A stretch of DNA of 64,000 nucleotides from Mucor racemosus (taxonomy: Eukaryota; Mucoromycota; Mucoromycetes; Mucorales; Mucoraceae): assembly GCA_027405735.1 (NCBI GenBank), contig JAPEHQ010000013.1:1550001-1614000 (forward strand), in the 5' to 3' direction. Shown one piece after another: positions 23,985-38,931 of the stretch. The notes beneath the pieces are model-generated. The model was not told the DNA's origin. It saw only the letters and a program-made list of their open reading frames with translations, and searched no databases. Position numbers and translations under genes: made by a program. Position 1 is the stretch's first letter. Each line of letters begins with the position of its first letter.

Positions 23985-26238
23985 TACGTCTAACAATACA
24001 GTAGCAAATAATGATATTTGATCTTAAAATGCAGTTAAATGAAAATATCAGTCTCTAATATAACGACTGCTATCTATATTGAAACCATTAGTCCCTTATG
24101 TCAGCATGCGTATTCGGATAAAAGAAAAGAATATCAGATTGATAGTCTTATATTGTTGCATCCACCGGTTAATCGTAAGATAATGAACCTTTTGATTTGT
24201 AATCCTTATTTTCAAGAAGTCAGCTAACTGATCTATGATAACATTCTCGATTGTTCTTATTTTCTAAAGCAAGATCCGGGAAGCGGGATATGTGAGACAT
24301 ACCCACTTGTTCGATTTAGCTATATAAAATAAGCTGAACTTAAATGTGTTGTGTTACTAATGTAAATAAAATGACCTGACAATGGAATGTCAGAAAGATA
24401 TAATCGATCCAAAGCTGATCTTACAGATAATTGTAATATAGAATTTGTATATAAATAGGACAAATTATTGATATGAAATAAAGATTCTCTTCAGTTTTTG
24501 TGTGTGATTTAATTTAACAAGTTCCTTTATTAAATTATACATTTTTTCTTGCCATAATATTTATTCTAAATCTTTGGCATTTCATATATGCCTTATCAAA
24601 CGGTGAATAATATCCTTGGAATAATATGAAAACAAAAAGAGAGAAACAACACACGTAGAAAAGGATTTTCAAGGCTTTACATTATATAGTGCAATTAAAA
24701 TCCTGCTAAATTGTTCATTTCAGCCAATGTAATAAAAGCAGCATTACAGCGCATGAGCCATAAACCAAACAAAATAAGCAATATCTGTTATCATAGACAT
24801 ATACATTTTTTTACCAGAGAAGCCGTCTGTCATATCATACTGTACATTCATTAAAAAATTGCAAAAGCGAGCTCGCAGAGCGACACTTTAATTGAGTATA
24901 GCAAGATTGAACGGCTAAGTCTGTTATACTATGATACAGTATATCTAAGTTTTAAATAAAAAGCAATTTTTTTTAACTTTTTTTATATTTAACCATGTGC
25001 CGTCTGAAAATTCAGTTTTTGTAGCGGACATTTTTGGCACTCATTTTATCCTTACCCACACTCATGATTTTCATCAAAAAACAGAAAAATCAAATTTTGA
25101 TACCAAAATCAACGTTTAAATATACTACATTGTGAGAGAAAATTGTAGCCATAGCTAATACACATTTTATAAAAGCTTAATATTGAATGTTAAGTAATGA
25201 AAATTTGTACTTTTGCCCCAAAAACGGATTTTTGATTAAAGGATTTTCATGTAATATTTTGCAATGAAAATGTTTGTTATTTTTTATTGAGCAAATAGAG
25301 CGCTAAATGTTGTATATGTGTATATTTTTGTTTTTATAATTGGGAGTATAATTAACTCTTGATTTGCAAAATCAGAAAAAAAAATTAAAAAATGTCAAAA
25401 TTGATGATCTGGACAAGAATAATTTTTGGAATTAATATTCCGCTTATAGGCCTTGTGAGTCTTAAAAATAAGAGATTTTATAATACTGGAGAACTTTTTC
25501 AAGAGTTTACAATGCTGTATCCACTTGATTCAAGCTTATTACTGTAAATCTTTATACATGTTAATATTGCGTGATAGTTTATTTGATAGTAATATAGTCT
25601 TACTGGATAATTATTGCGTTAGAGGTGATTTACGTTGAGTTTTAGTCTTACCTCTCCAATATTATAAATTATAAACATAAACATCAAGGCCAGTACTGGA
25701 ATCGATGGCCACCTTTTTACCCTCTTTGTCCCAAGCCAATTTATTCACTGTTTTACTAGAACCAACTTAAGTACTTACAAATGGTTCCTCGGTATTTGTA
25801 CTCAATTCCATAAATTAAATTGACTGGTTCCACCTACAGTAGTATCAAATGTATCATTAGCCTGCCTTATGATAAATGTCAATCTAAAATTAGAAACATC
25901 CCATTGTCATTGTTATAAGCTATGAAAAGCTTGATTTTTAATAATACAGCAATTAAATAAAAGAAAAAATGATACTAATCGTATATGGTGAGTATTTAAC
26001 ATCTGGTTGAGTTTAATGAAGAATGCTTTTGAACCCTTTTGAACATCCTGAAGCAAAAAACACAACATCTTAATCCTGTAATTTCTATCCACCAAAATGT
26101 CGCAATTTTCACCACACAATGAAAGCACCTTTTATCAACCTTGACCTCGTTTTACATTGAGTATCAGTTTTTTATTTACAGTACCAGTTGTATTTTCTCT
26201 GATTCCTTAATAATATTCGGTCATATTGAACGATAGTA

Positions 26239-27694
26239 GTGTATTAAATTAAAATTTACTAGCATACTGTTGGCAGTTTTTTGTTATTACTTTGAAAACT
26301 TGATCCTATTATTATTATTATTACCATTGATTATAATTGTCAAACTGATTGATTCACACAGTATATCATATCACTATTTAGCATTGGTAGAAATTATATA
26401 ATTGATATCTGCATTTAACACTGGTGGATTGGAAAGTTGATGTTGTCTGTCTTTAGTTCGATAAATAATGCATACTTTGGTTTTCCAGTATAATTCTAGG
26501 TGTTTCTACACCTAAAAACTGAATTTTCCAATGCAGCCGCATCTGCTAAATATCACTTGAGTTTCTGTGCGTTGTAGCTCATTTTTACGCCAGGAGATTA
26601 TATCAATCTCAAAGCTAAAATATGTACTAAATCATTTAATAAAAATAAAGGAAAACTGTTATATAATGAAAAAGCACACTAAAAGTAAAGAGCTTTATTA
26701 TAAGATCGAAACATCTTCTTTTATATTCACATTCTCTAATTATATGACTAGTTTTAAATGAGTCTATTTATATATATATATCCAATTAAGTCTAGGGGAC
26801 ACACACTAGTTCCACATTCCTCAATACGTACAGTATAAACTGAGCTTTATAACATAATACACAGCAATGTAAAACTTAACATATCAAACTGTGTCGTAAT
26901 CTTAACCAAGGAATGCACCCAGATCTGTGGAGGATGCAACACTCATGTTATTATCCTAACTCCCATTTTGGCAAATATTGCTTTACATTTATCCATATCC
27001 ATTTTTTGTGTTATACAGCTTAATATTAATGTGCTAACATTGAGGTTTGTTTATATCCATCGCAAATTAGCATTTTTTTCAGATCATTTCTATTACCAAT
27101 TTCTGGAAAGCTCTACTATCATTTCCAAAAAGAAAAAATACGCCTTAATTTGCTGTATTTCCCAAATAGTAAAAAACTGACAAACATATGTTCACATGTA
27201 CCGGGATTAAAATTGTAAACCAAAGGAGAGTGACAAGCTTAACGGGTAGCGCATGCGCTACAAGTTGAGTGCGACACACATATTATTTGTGAGTTCAAAC
27301 CCGCCAAAGGGGAAGCCCTTTGGTATTAGTAGGACATGAAGTTTGAAAGAGAGTCTCCGATAACCTTGCTTCTCATCGAATATGATCCTCCTTTTTTTTT
27401 TAGTAAGTTTTGCATATGTCTAGCAAATTTTTTTCTTTTTCCTTAATGCATATGATATGCATACTAGTAAATTTGGCTGGCAAAACCCGGCTCGACACCA
27501 AAACTATCAGCATCCATGGGTCATTATACGTTCAGCCAGTTCGAGCAACAAGTTGGTTACCTGTTACTTACACTTACTAAGATTAGCAAGCCCATCAGTT
27601 CTTCTCAACAACAAATATGAATCCAAATGACTTCCGTTGCAATGGCAGGTATTACTTCTAGCGTTGATCCGCAGAATTGCAAAAGGTTTAGCCT
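26239..27694. other. AT-rich spacer in the repeat island
   Basis: No gene is supported. The stretch holds a possible tRNA-derived SINE near 27218-27402 (separate entry) and, at about 27466-27506, the phrase AAATTTGGCTGGCAAAACC followed by GGCTCGAC, which also occurs within copy A near 20670-20705. Open frames at 26567-26761 and 26968-27180 are AT-driven and unrecognised. Confidence 0.5.
27218..27402 (+). repeat. Possible tRNA-derived SINE
   Basis: TAGCGCATGCG at 27247-27257 fits the RNA polymerase III A-box consensus TRGYNNANNNG exactly, and GTTCAAACC at 27293-27301 fits the B-box GWTCRANNC, with tRNA-like spacing. About 90 bp downstream a T10 run (near 27392) could terminate pol III. The acceptor and T stems do not pair, so this is not a functional tRNA gene. 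A SINE head is the best guess, but only one copy is visible here. Confidence 0.35.
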
Positions 27695-28227
27695 TGTCGG
27701 GGTATTTTCAGGTTTGATGAATAATACTTAAAAAAGAATACAATTAAAAGAGAATGAGTAATGAATCAGTTCTTCAACTGTATAATAAAAAACAAGATAT
27801 CGTTTATTTAGATATAAAAGTATGACCTTTTATATTGATTTGACATTGAGATCCTGAGATGTAATTTAAGGCACTATTGAACCCTTAGATCTGTTTGATA
27901 GTAATCTATGGATTGAAATGGATCAATCATAATTTAACCGTTCTTGCAGAGCTTGCGAATTGCCTTGTTTTAGTGCTGCGCTAAATGCGCGTGGATGTTG
28001 ATTTGATAGCTACTTGATTGATTTATTGTTGGGATGAATTAATATGGTATCATAATTGAGGCCCAAGCGTTCTTGGTAATTATTGGATTGAACTTAGTAC
28101 GCTAGGAGTTTTTTACATCCGATATCAAGACTTTGCATTTTCATACATGTCGTAATCAATAGATTGTAAGATATATTGATACTGTAGAAGGTGATAACAT
28201 ATGGTACTTGGGGGGGGGTATACAACA
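27695..28227 (+). mobile_element. Solo-LTR-like repeat L3 (533 bp)
   Basis: The segment starts TGTCGGGGTATTTTCAGG and ends TATACAACA (TG...CA). It matches the reverse complement of 19194-19722 over its full length and the truncated copy 17920-18352. Flanking pentamers (AGCCT and TAGTA) do not match, so any target duplication has decayed or been lost. A G10 run lies close to the right end. There is no ORF. Confidence 0.75.
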
Positions 28228-31200
28228 TAGTATATGATTCATATTTTTGCCAATGGTCACTCTTCCAACAAAAAAAGCCGAATAATCACCGGAAGCGGCC
28301 ATCTAGTGATATTTCCAAGCTTTAAATTTCTAGAAAAAATCACCGGACAGTCCGGACGCGGTTGTTTAAATACTCCAAGCAGCTATAAGATGCAGGTATC
28401 AAAATTTCATACAAAAATTAAGGTTTGACTGTATTGCTATTAATTATCCAAAGGATTATTTTAAGTAAAACATAAATACAACCTACAACATTATTAGCCT
28501 AATAACGGATTTAACTTGAAAAGTATAAAATGATATAACCGGATTCAAAAAAAGTCCATAAAATCACAAATTTAAAGGATTTATATATAGAAGCCACTAC
28601 GGCCGACCTGCGATGCACAAGATGATTTTGTTGTGCCCAGGTGGGCTACACACTATAGCCTGATGAATTGTTTCGCCCACTGTGCAGTAAAATATGGGTG
28701 TAAAAAGCGATAAAGAATACTGTTAAAATCCTTCTTTATTAAAATATGGATAATGTGCAATAAAATGGTTATTCTATGTCTCTATTTATATTATTTGGTG
28801 ATTATTTACTATCTTGCAATTGCATTGCAATTGTCAACGATTCCATTAATTTTGAGTATAAATGTTGGGTTGTTTGGTTATTGATTTGGTGGATCAAGAA
28901 CGGTGTTTTAAATATAGTTTGTCAATCATGCTTTCAGAACAGCCCTTACTTGTTCTACTTGATAAGCATGTACTTTTTGTATCTTTTATTTAGGATATCC
29001 CACATTACTTTAGTATTTTAGCATCTCTTATTTGAATATTATACCCTTGCTATCTTTATGCAATTGTCTATTTACTATATAATAGTCTTATCTTTGATAG
29101 CATGGTTTCAAATGAGATGGCATTTAATTTAGGTATTTTATGATGGGAATCTAGCTTAGTTCACTTCACATTGAATAATGGTTAAAAAGATAACAAGATG
29201 CACATGATCACAACAAAAGAAACTGCACACGAGCATAATGAAACGCCTGTATGTGTAGAATTATAGATTCTGTCTATATGCATGACATTAATCCCATGTG
29301 TGCATAATAGTAACATTGCCCATAAACATATTATTATCCCTATTTGCGCATAATTAATAATAAAATATGACCATAAGCACAATGAGCTGATTGTATGGGC
29401 ACAAATTGATTTGTACATGAGCGTCGTACCGTTCTCAAAATTCCATTGCATTTTTTACTAAACTAAGGGGCTTTTAATTACATTTGCTTTTATTGATATA
29501 GATTATAGATAATACAATTCAATACGTTGTTGATGTAAAGCAATACATGCAACTGCCAATATATTTACGATTATCATCATTTGTAAATATGTTTATAGCT
29601 ATAATGTCTGCAGCAACAATGGTTTTTGCTCGAGCATAAACTTAAATAACACTTAATACTTAAATTTATATGCAAGCCAAATCTAAGATTATAAATGTTA
29701 CGATGTTACTTTATCACACATACAATTTAAACAAATTAACCTTCCTTAAACTTACTATTTTAGTTTATGATTGTCAGCTGTAAAAAGGTTTGTTTTCAAG
29801 TACAGTATATATACAATCAAAACTATCGTAATTAGGCAAGATGTTAAATTGTTCTTTTTTTTGTGTTTCCATATCATTTGAAATTTTATCTGGAACATTT
29901 CGTGGGTTTGTAGCCAGTTCTAGCTTTTCATTGAGTAGATATAAATATCATTGCCTTCAATTTTGTAATAAAAGCTATGATCTTGTAATAGGTTGAGTTT
30001 ATTAAGAAAGAAGTACTAGCTAGAGATGGACGTTGTTGGTGTTACTAATTGTAGTTGACTATTACTTTGGTCAATACTTACTATGTATTAAGTGTGATTA
30101 CTATTTGACAAGTAGTATTAAGTAATAGATCGGTTATGGTTGTGATAATAAGTTTATTTGATTTAAAATTATTAATGAAGGAAAGAAACAAATATTTTCA
30201 CTAATGTTTAATATCAGATTCAACATTTACATATTTATATGAATCATACTGTACAACTGAAACTAATTCATCATGCAATTATTGTTGAAACATCATGTAA
30301 TGTGAATCATTACATATTTGATCTGGTTATCAAGAAATACGTCAAAAAATACAGTAGTAAATAATGATATTTGATCTTAAAATGCAGTTAAAATGAAAAT
30401 ATCAGTCTCTAATATAACGGCTGCAACCTATATCAAAAACGTTAGTCCCTTATGTTAGCATGCGTATTCGGACAAAAGAAAAGAATAATACCAGCTTGAT
30501 AGTCTGATATGCCTTATCAAACGGTGAATAATATCCTTGGAATATGAAAACAAAAAGAAAGAAACAACACACGTAGAAAAGGATTTTCAAGGCTTTACAT
30601 TATTCAGCGCAATTAAAGCCTTGCTAAATTGCACATTTCAGCCAATGTAAAAGCAGCATTACAGCGCATCAACCCATAAACTAAGCAAAATAGGCAATAT
30701 CTGCTATTATAGACACATACATTTTTCTACTAGAAAAACTGTCTGTCATATCATAGATTCGTTAAAAATTGCAAAAGCAAGCTCGCAGAGCGACACCGTA
30801 ATTGAGTATAGCAAGATCAAACGGCTAAGTCTGTTATACTATAATATATCTAAGTTTTAAATGAAAACGCGTTTTTTTTTTTTACTTTTCTTATATTAAA
30901 CCACATACGGTCTGAAAATTCAGTTTTTGTAGCGGACATTTTCGGGGCTCATTTTATCCTTACCCACACTCATGATTTTCATCAAAAAACAGAAAAATCA
31001 AATTTTGATACCAAAATCAACGTTTAAATATACTACATTGTGAGAGAAAATTGTAGCCATAGCTAATACACACTTTATAAAAACTTAATATCAAAAGTTA
31101 AGTAATGAAAATTTGCACTTTTGCCTCAAAAACGGATTTTTGATTAAAGGATTTTCATGTAATATTTTGCAATAAAAATATTTGTTATTTTTTATTGAGC

Positions 31201-32140
31201 AAATAGAGCGCTAAATGTTGTATATGTGTATATTTTTTATCTTTATAATTGGTAGTATAATTAACTCTTGATTTGCAAAATCAGAAAAAAAAAATTAAAA
31301 AATGTCAAAATTGATGATCTGGACAAGAATAATTTTTGGAATTAATATTCCGCTTATAGGCCTTGTGAGTCTTAAAAACAAGAGATTTTATAATACTGGA
31401 GAACTTTTTCAAGAGTTTACAATGCTGTATCCACTTGGTTCAAGCTAATTACTGTAAACCTTTATACATGTTAATATTGTGTTATAGTTTATTTGATAGT
31501 AATATAGTCTTACTTTATAATTATTGCACTAGAGGTGATTTACATTGAGTTTTAGTCTTACCTCTCCGATATTATAAATTATAAACATAAATAGTGGCCA
31601 GCACTGGAATCTATTGCCGCCTTTTCTCCCTCTTTGTCCCAAGCCAATTTACTCACTGCTTTACTAGAACCAACTTAAGTACTTACAAATGGTTCCTCGG
31701 TATTTGCATTCAAATTCCATAAATTAAATTGACTGGTTCCATCTACAGTAGTATCAAATGTATCATTAGCCCGCCTTATGATAAATGTCAATCTAAAACC
31801 AGACACATCCTATTGTCATTGTTATAAGCTATGAAAAGCATGATGTTTAATAATACAGTAAATAGTAAATAAACAACAAGATGATACTAATATCATATGG
31901 CGAGTATTTAACATCTAAGTAAGTTTGATAAAGTATGCTTTTGAACCCTTTTGAAAATCCTGAGGCAAACACAACATCTTGATCCTGTAATTTCTATCCA
32001 TCAAAATGTTGCGATTTCTACTACACAATGAATGCATCTTTTATAAATCTTGACCTCGATGTATATTGAGTATCAGTTTTTTAACAGTTGTATTTTCTCT
32101 AATTCATTAATATTTTAATATCCAGTCATATTGAACGATG
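28228..32140 (+). repeat. Repeat unit copy C (longest copy)
   Basis: The copy begins directly after the LTR-like repeat. Its left 360 bp matches the inverted fragment 15640-15985, then it follows copy B from 28,600 (GCCGACCTG) to about 32140. Two segments are absent from B: about 28705-29165, with no recognisable feature, and about 29963-30315, bounded by TTGTAAT and ATTACA. The core 30880-31320 is the most conserved part among A, B and C. No frame is conserved across copies. Confidence 0.85.
29963..30315. mobile_element. Candidate MITE within repeat copy C (about 353 bp)
   Basis: Copy B reads continuously CTTCGATTTGATCTGG at this site, while copy C contains about 353 extra bp starting TTGTAATAAAAG and ending ATCATTACA. 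The short inverted termini (TGTAAT/ATTACA) and lack of an ORF suggest a small non-autonomous element. The exact ends and target duplication are unclear. Confidence 0.45.
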
Positions 32141-33421
32141 ATTTGTAGCATTGCCAAAAAAAAAAAAAAGGATAAATGCTTCAGCAGTTTTCTGCATATA
32201 AAATTATGTAATTTAGTAGCAATGATTGCGCTATTGCACTTAACTATGCTTTTTGAACCTATTGCTGATGTTAATCAGAATAATTAGTATTTTCATTCAA
32301 AAGTAAGCTTTGCTTTATACATTTACATTTGCCCATTCAATAAATGACATTGCATTTATTATCCGTTATACCAATCAACCAACTTCATCTTGATTCGACG
32401 ATACATTTGACAATTAAATGCCTAGATTACACTTGAGCCACCAGGTATCGCCACAAAAAGTTTTCCTACAGGTCGACAAAGCATCACAATTTGGATCATT
32501 TTATTGTGTTCATAGAACTGAGGTATCTCTCACATTGTAACGTTTAAGGTATATTCTAAAAAGTGTTTAGTATAGGGTTACTTATAGGAAAGAGGGCACG
32601 CTCCGATTTTTAAAGATTGAAAACTTTGAAAACGACTCTTGTGATTTTAAAGTTAGACTTACCAGCAAGCCCCAAACATCATAGTTGAAGTCTATTTAAA
32701 AGTGATTAGTGAATTTCAAGACATTTCTTATCTGCAAACAAGTTGAAGCCATCTCTCACTACAAAAATTAGGCTATTCGTGAAAAAAAATAACAAAACAG
32801 CAGCGATCTTTCTTTCTGTATTTTTTAGAGAGTAAAGATTTTGGATCTAATCGATGCAGTGAAAACCTTATAGTGATATTGAGTACTCAATATCACTATC
32901 GTCGTTGCTGTAGTAGAGATCATTTAAGCTCCGTAATAATGCATTGATGTCTGTCCATTAGAGTTCTATCCACCTTTTTACATTATTACATAAAACAGAA
33001 ATTGTCAGTATGCTCTCCATGTCTGGCAATAGTGGCCATCATGCTTTAAATCTAAAAATGATGTATTTTGGTGCTGATTAAATTCATTCAATGCATATAC
33101 TTTTTTTCAAATGCTTTTATATATTCAACTCCACAACATCTAATGCATAATAACAGATTGGATTATATATTCAGCAGTTGCAATGATGCAAGATCAACAG
33201 TATTTTCCTCTACTGAAGATGATGACAATGAGCATTTTGCTTTCTCTCTACATGTTCATTAAACATTGGTGACTGTTTGCAACATTCATCATGCCAAAAC
33301 TGGGGTTTTAAGAAGTAGAGGTTAAAATGGAAACTGCGGTGTTGTTTTGGTTCTTGCACTATTTCTTCAGCAGCTGAATCTTTTATTTTAATTTTCCTTT
33401 CTCACTTATTACTTTAATATC
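32141..33421. other. Intergenic region upstream of DED1
   Basis: This is AT-rich sequence between the repeat island and DED1. Around 32,880 the palindromic phrase ATATTGAGTACTCAATAT occurs, able to form a short hairpin. The frame at 33068-33262 is not supported as a gene. The proximal 150 bp (33270-33420), with pyrimidine runs, is presumably the DED1 promoter and leader. Confidence 0.5.
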
Positions 33422-35713
<2,292 letters not shown>

Positions 35714-36905
35714 ATTAACTTGATTCAATAACTGGATGTGATTCTATACATTATATTCCTATTTTTTTCTTTGATTTACACCAGAATCTATCGCACTTTT
35801 TTCTTATTATGATTAAACCCCCCTCATCCTCTCAAAGAAACATCTCCAAACTGACAACCCCAAAAAAAACCAAGAAAAAACATGATAAACACTTCATGAG
35901 CTCATTTTGAATGTAAATAGATTTTTAATAAATAAAAAAAGAATCAATATAATTAGAAATTTTCAGAGATTTACCCTTGTATTGCGTATTTCAAAAAGCA
36001 ATATTTAACACGAGCAGTTCTGCATCGTATTTAGTAATATACACGATGTATTATCATAGATCTACTAGAAACTGAAATATAATGAAAAACAAACTTTAGA
36101 AGTACAGTATTTCTACTTTAAATTCGGACAAAATAATAGGTAAAGTTTGAAATGAAAATTGGGATATAGTGAGGGTAAAGTTTGAATGTAATGAAGATAA
36201 AGTTTGGATATAGTCAAAATGAAATTTACCTTAATCCATGATACGAATGTTTGAAAGCATAAGCTCAATTTAAATATTTATCATAGTAAACAACTAGCAT
36301 CTAGAAACAATACTTTATTCGTACGAATTTTGCATTCTCGCTTTGTCTAGACTTCATTTTTACTCTGTCTCGATATATAACTACAATCGTTCAAAATTCA
36401 ATTGGAAATCGTCAATATTTTCCTGAAATGTCTGAGTTTCAAGTGGAAATACTGTATTGTGCCAACGACAATGTCATATTATAGGATTAATATAAAAATT
36501 CATAAATGCATATAACATTATTGGATTTTCACAGAATAAAAAATATGCATATATACATACATATCACATCGATGTTTTTTAAAAAAATTTCAAACATTTT
36601 TAGTAATTAATTAGCTACAAAAAAAATCCTCAAGATATACGATGTGATTGCAATATTAGTAAATCCAAAGTATTATTGTTTTCGCATTGAATGAAATGCT
36701 ATTAATACATAGTAGGTGTACAACAGTTGCTAATACACAAATGTAACAGTACATAGTAGGATTCATTAGAGTACAGAATTGTAAACGTATTTGTTAAATT
36801 TGCTCTTGTTTAAAGGAAATTACAATCACATTATACTTTTTTTTTAATTTATTTATATATTTCTTGATAAAAAAGATGTATGTTTTAAATTTTATAATAA
36901 ATCTC
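35714..36905. other. Intergenic between convergent DED1 and eIF2-gamma
   Basis: This 1.2-kb spacer holds the 3' ends of both genes (AATAAA-like words near 35930) and a 350-bp MITE (separate entry). Inside the MITE, 36139-36230 repeats GGTAAAGTTTGAA/GATAAAGTTTGGA-like units. Nothing else is recognised. Confidence 0.6.
36105..36454. mobile_element. MITE of Tc1/mariner type (350 bp)
   Basis: The left end CAGTATTTCTACTTTAAATT and the reverse complement of the right end CAGTATTTCCACTTGAAACT match at 16 of these 20 positions and share the following TC.GACA. TA dinucleotides flank both sides (36103-36104 and 36455-36456). There is no ORF. CAGT ends, TA flanks and small size are the standard picture of a non-autonomous Tc1/mariner-related MITE. 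Its TIR differs from that of the element at 22340, so a different transposase family would have moved it. Confidence 0.75.
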
Positions 36906-38654
36906 TTAATTTGCTTCTGCTTCCAGAACAGTACCACGCTTGATTTTACCCCAACCAATAAGACTATATAAAAGAAAATCGAATAAATACTTTTGTACCA
37001 TAAAAAAAAACCTCATTCAAATACAACTTACCGCCAATGTCTTTCAATTTTTCTTGAAATAGCAACCTTATCACCAACTTCAGTACAAGTAGGACCAGTC
37101 AAAATAATCTTGGCAAGATCAGCCTTGACACCAACAACACGACCACCGGTAGAAACAGAACCAATGTTAACCAAAAGTAATTCACCCTTGGCCAATTTAG
37201 CAACCTTAGCTTGCTTCTTATCATCAGTCTTGACACCCAACAAACGACGCAATAAGAAGTAAGAGATTTCGAGTTCAGTATAGATAGAAGGCAAGGTACC
37301 GGGATAACCTAAAACTTGACCGACCAAACGATCACCACGACACAAGGTAGGATCCATTTGAGTACCAACACCAATCAAACCACCGGGAACAGCAAACTCT
37401 AACTTGTTTGTCTCGGCAGCCAAAGTCAAAATTTTTGACAAAATAGGACGAGCACGAATACGACCCTCTTGATCCTTGATAATTACACCAGGACGAACTT
37501 CAATGTTATCGCCAATCTTGAGAACACCCTTAAGGATGGAACCACCAGCAACACCACCTTGAAGGTGCTCGACATCGGCACCAGGCTTGTTAATATCGAA
37601 AGAACGAATAACAATCAATCTAGGAACGGCAGAGAAATCACGAACGGGAACAGGAATCTTCTTGGTAATATATTCATTGACAGCATCGATGTTGTATTTA
37701 AGCTGGGCAGAAATAGGAACAATAGGAGCACCATCAGCGACAGTACCCTTTACAAATGCAAGAATATCTTCATGTTGTTCATGTGCGGCTTCCTTCTTTA
37801 CGAGATCGACCTTATTTTGAAGAATAATAACATGCTCAAGCTTCATAATTTCGATAGCTGCAAGATGTTCGGATGTTTGAGGTTGAGGACAAGATTCGTT
37901 ACCTGCAATCAATAAAAGTGCTGCATCCATGACAGCTGCACCAGACAACATAGTGGTCATCTAATATACACAGAAAGGTTAATCACTATTCCATTTCACA
38001 CTTATTATCTCTATATTTACAAGAATATCGTGACCAGGACAATCTAATTATATCAAATATCAATAATTAGTAACTATGGTAACAGCTTTGTCGAAAAAAA
38101 ATATTAAATTCCGCCCCTTACCAACAAAACTGATATGACGAACGAGCTCCATGGTGCCGCCGCAGCCAGAGCGTTCACAAACAGGATTATCTTCTTTTGA
38201 AGAACCATATGATTTATAACAACCAGGTCTAGGACATTCATGATTGCTACACTTGAAAATCTTGGCATTGGCATAACCCAACTTGATGGTAATATTTCTT
38301 TCCATCTCATTCTTGAAACGAACAGTCTATTTATGAAAAAACACGAAATAAAACAATGTTAATTTCCTCCTCGAAATATTGTTCAATTTCATGTAAAATC
38401 GAAGCTAAAATAATTTGGATATTGATATTTACTTGGACACCTGAAATAGCCTTAACAACAGTAGATTTACCGTGAGCTACGTGACCAATAGTACCTATAC
38501 ATGACATTTGAAGAAAATTTTTTCATTAAAATTATTGGTTTCATGAAGGTTTGGCTCGAGATTATTTACCAATATTGATAGTAGCTTGCTTGGAAATAAC
38601 TTCATGTGACAAAGGAGTCAACTTGGTGACATCAATTTGAACAGCTTCTGTCAT
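36906..38654 (-). CDS. GCD11: Translation initiation factor eIF2 subunit gamma (453 aa, 6 exons)
   Basis: Exons are 38654-38570, 38494-38433, 38326-38122, 38043-38021, 37960-37032 and 36963-36906. The gamma subunit binds GTP and initiator tRNA within the eIF2 ternary complex. Visible elements: P-loop GHVAHGKST, zinc-knuckle cysteines ([11 protein letters not shown], then VCERSGC), DCPGHD (G3), NKVD (G4), SAQ (G5), then the beta-barrel domains with RSFDINKPG and [11 protein letters not shown]. The C-terminal exon encodes [11 protein letters not shown] and ends EAEAN. Exon 4 is only 23 nt and carries the G3 motif. Length is slightly below yeast Gcd11 (527 aa), mainly because of a short N-terminus. 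The intron at 38044-38121 contains a perfect X-box-like GTAACTATGGTAAC. Confidence 0.97.
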
Positions 38655-38931
38655 TTTGATGAATATATCTATATAGTTTTATAGAAGGGAGAGGGAAGAG
38701 GAAGTAGGACTAAATGAAAAAATTATAAAAAAAATAAGTGCTTGGTCTAAACAGTCACCGAAACAGAATTTTTATGATTCATTTTGATGCTTTTTGCTCT
38801 TTTAAATAGACAAATGTTAAATTTGTGGGTAAATAAATCCATCATTGAATTCATTACGAGGATAATTTTATATATTTTTATTTAAAAATGTTGATGAAAT
38901 ACAAATGTTACACATAATTATATAGTTTTTT

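Larger units (their letters stand above)
21445..26238 (+). repeat. Repeat unit copy B (interrupted by a Tc1-like element)
   Basis: The left part (about 21455-22335) matches 28600-28700 plus 29165-29960 of copy C, beginning with CCGACCTG and a region rich in GGGCACAA/TTGTGCCC-type words. After the transposon (22340-23984) it resumes and is collinear with C to about 26238 (CAGTCATATTGAACGAT-like end). Copies look roughly 90-95% identical by eye. No conserved reading frame spans the three copies, so the unit appears non-coding and non-autonomous. B and A form a large inverted repeat around the spacer 21436-21954. Confidence 0.85.

Noticed and set aside
27240..27311. Functional tRNA gene
   Set aside because: A and B boxes are present but the acceptor and T-stem positions do not pair, so it is at most tRNA-derived.
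15640..32140. CRISPR-like or tandem array from the many repeated segments
   Set aside because: The repeats are long, dispersed and partly inverted, without regular short spacers; they are transposon-type repeats in a eukaryotic genome.
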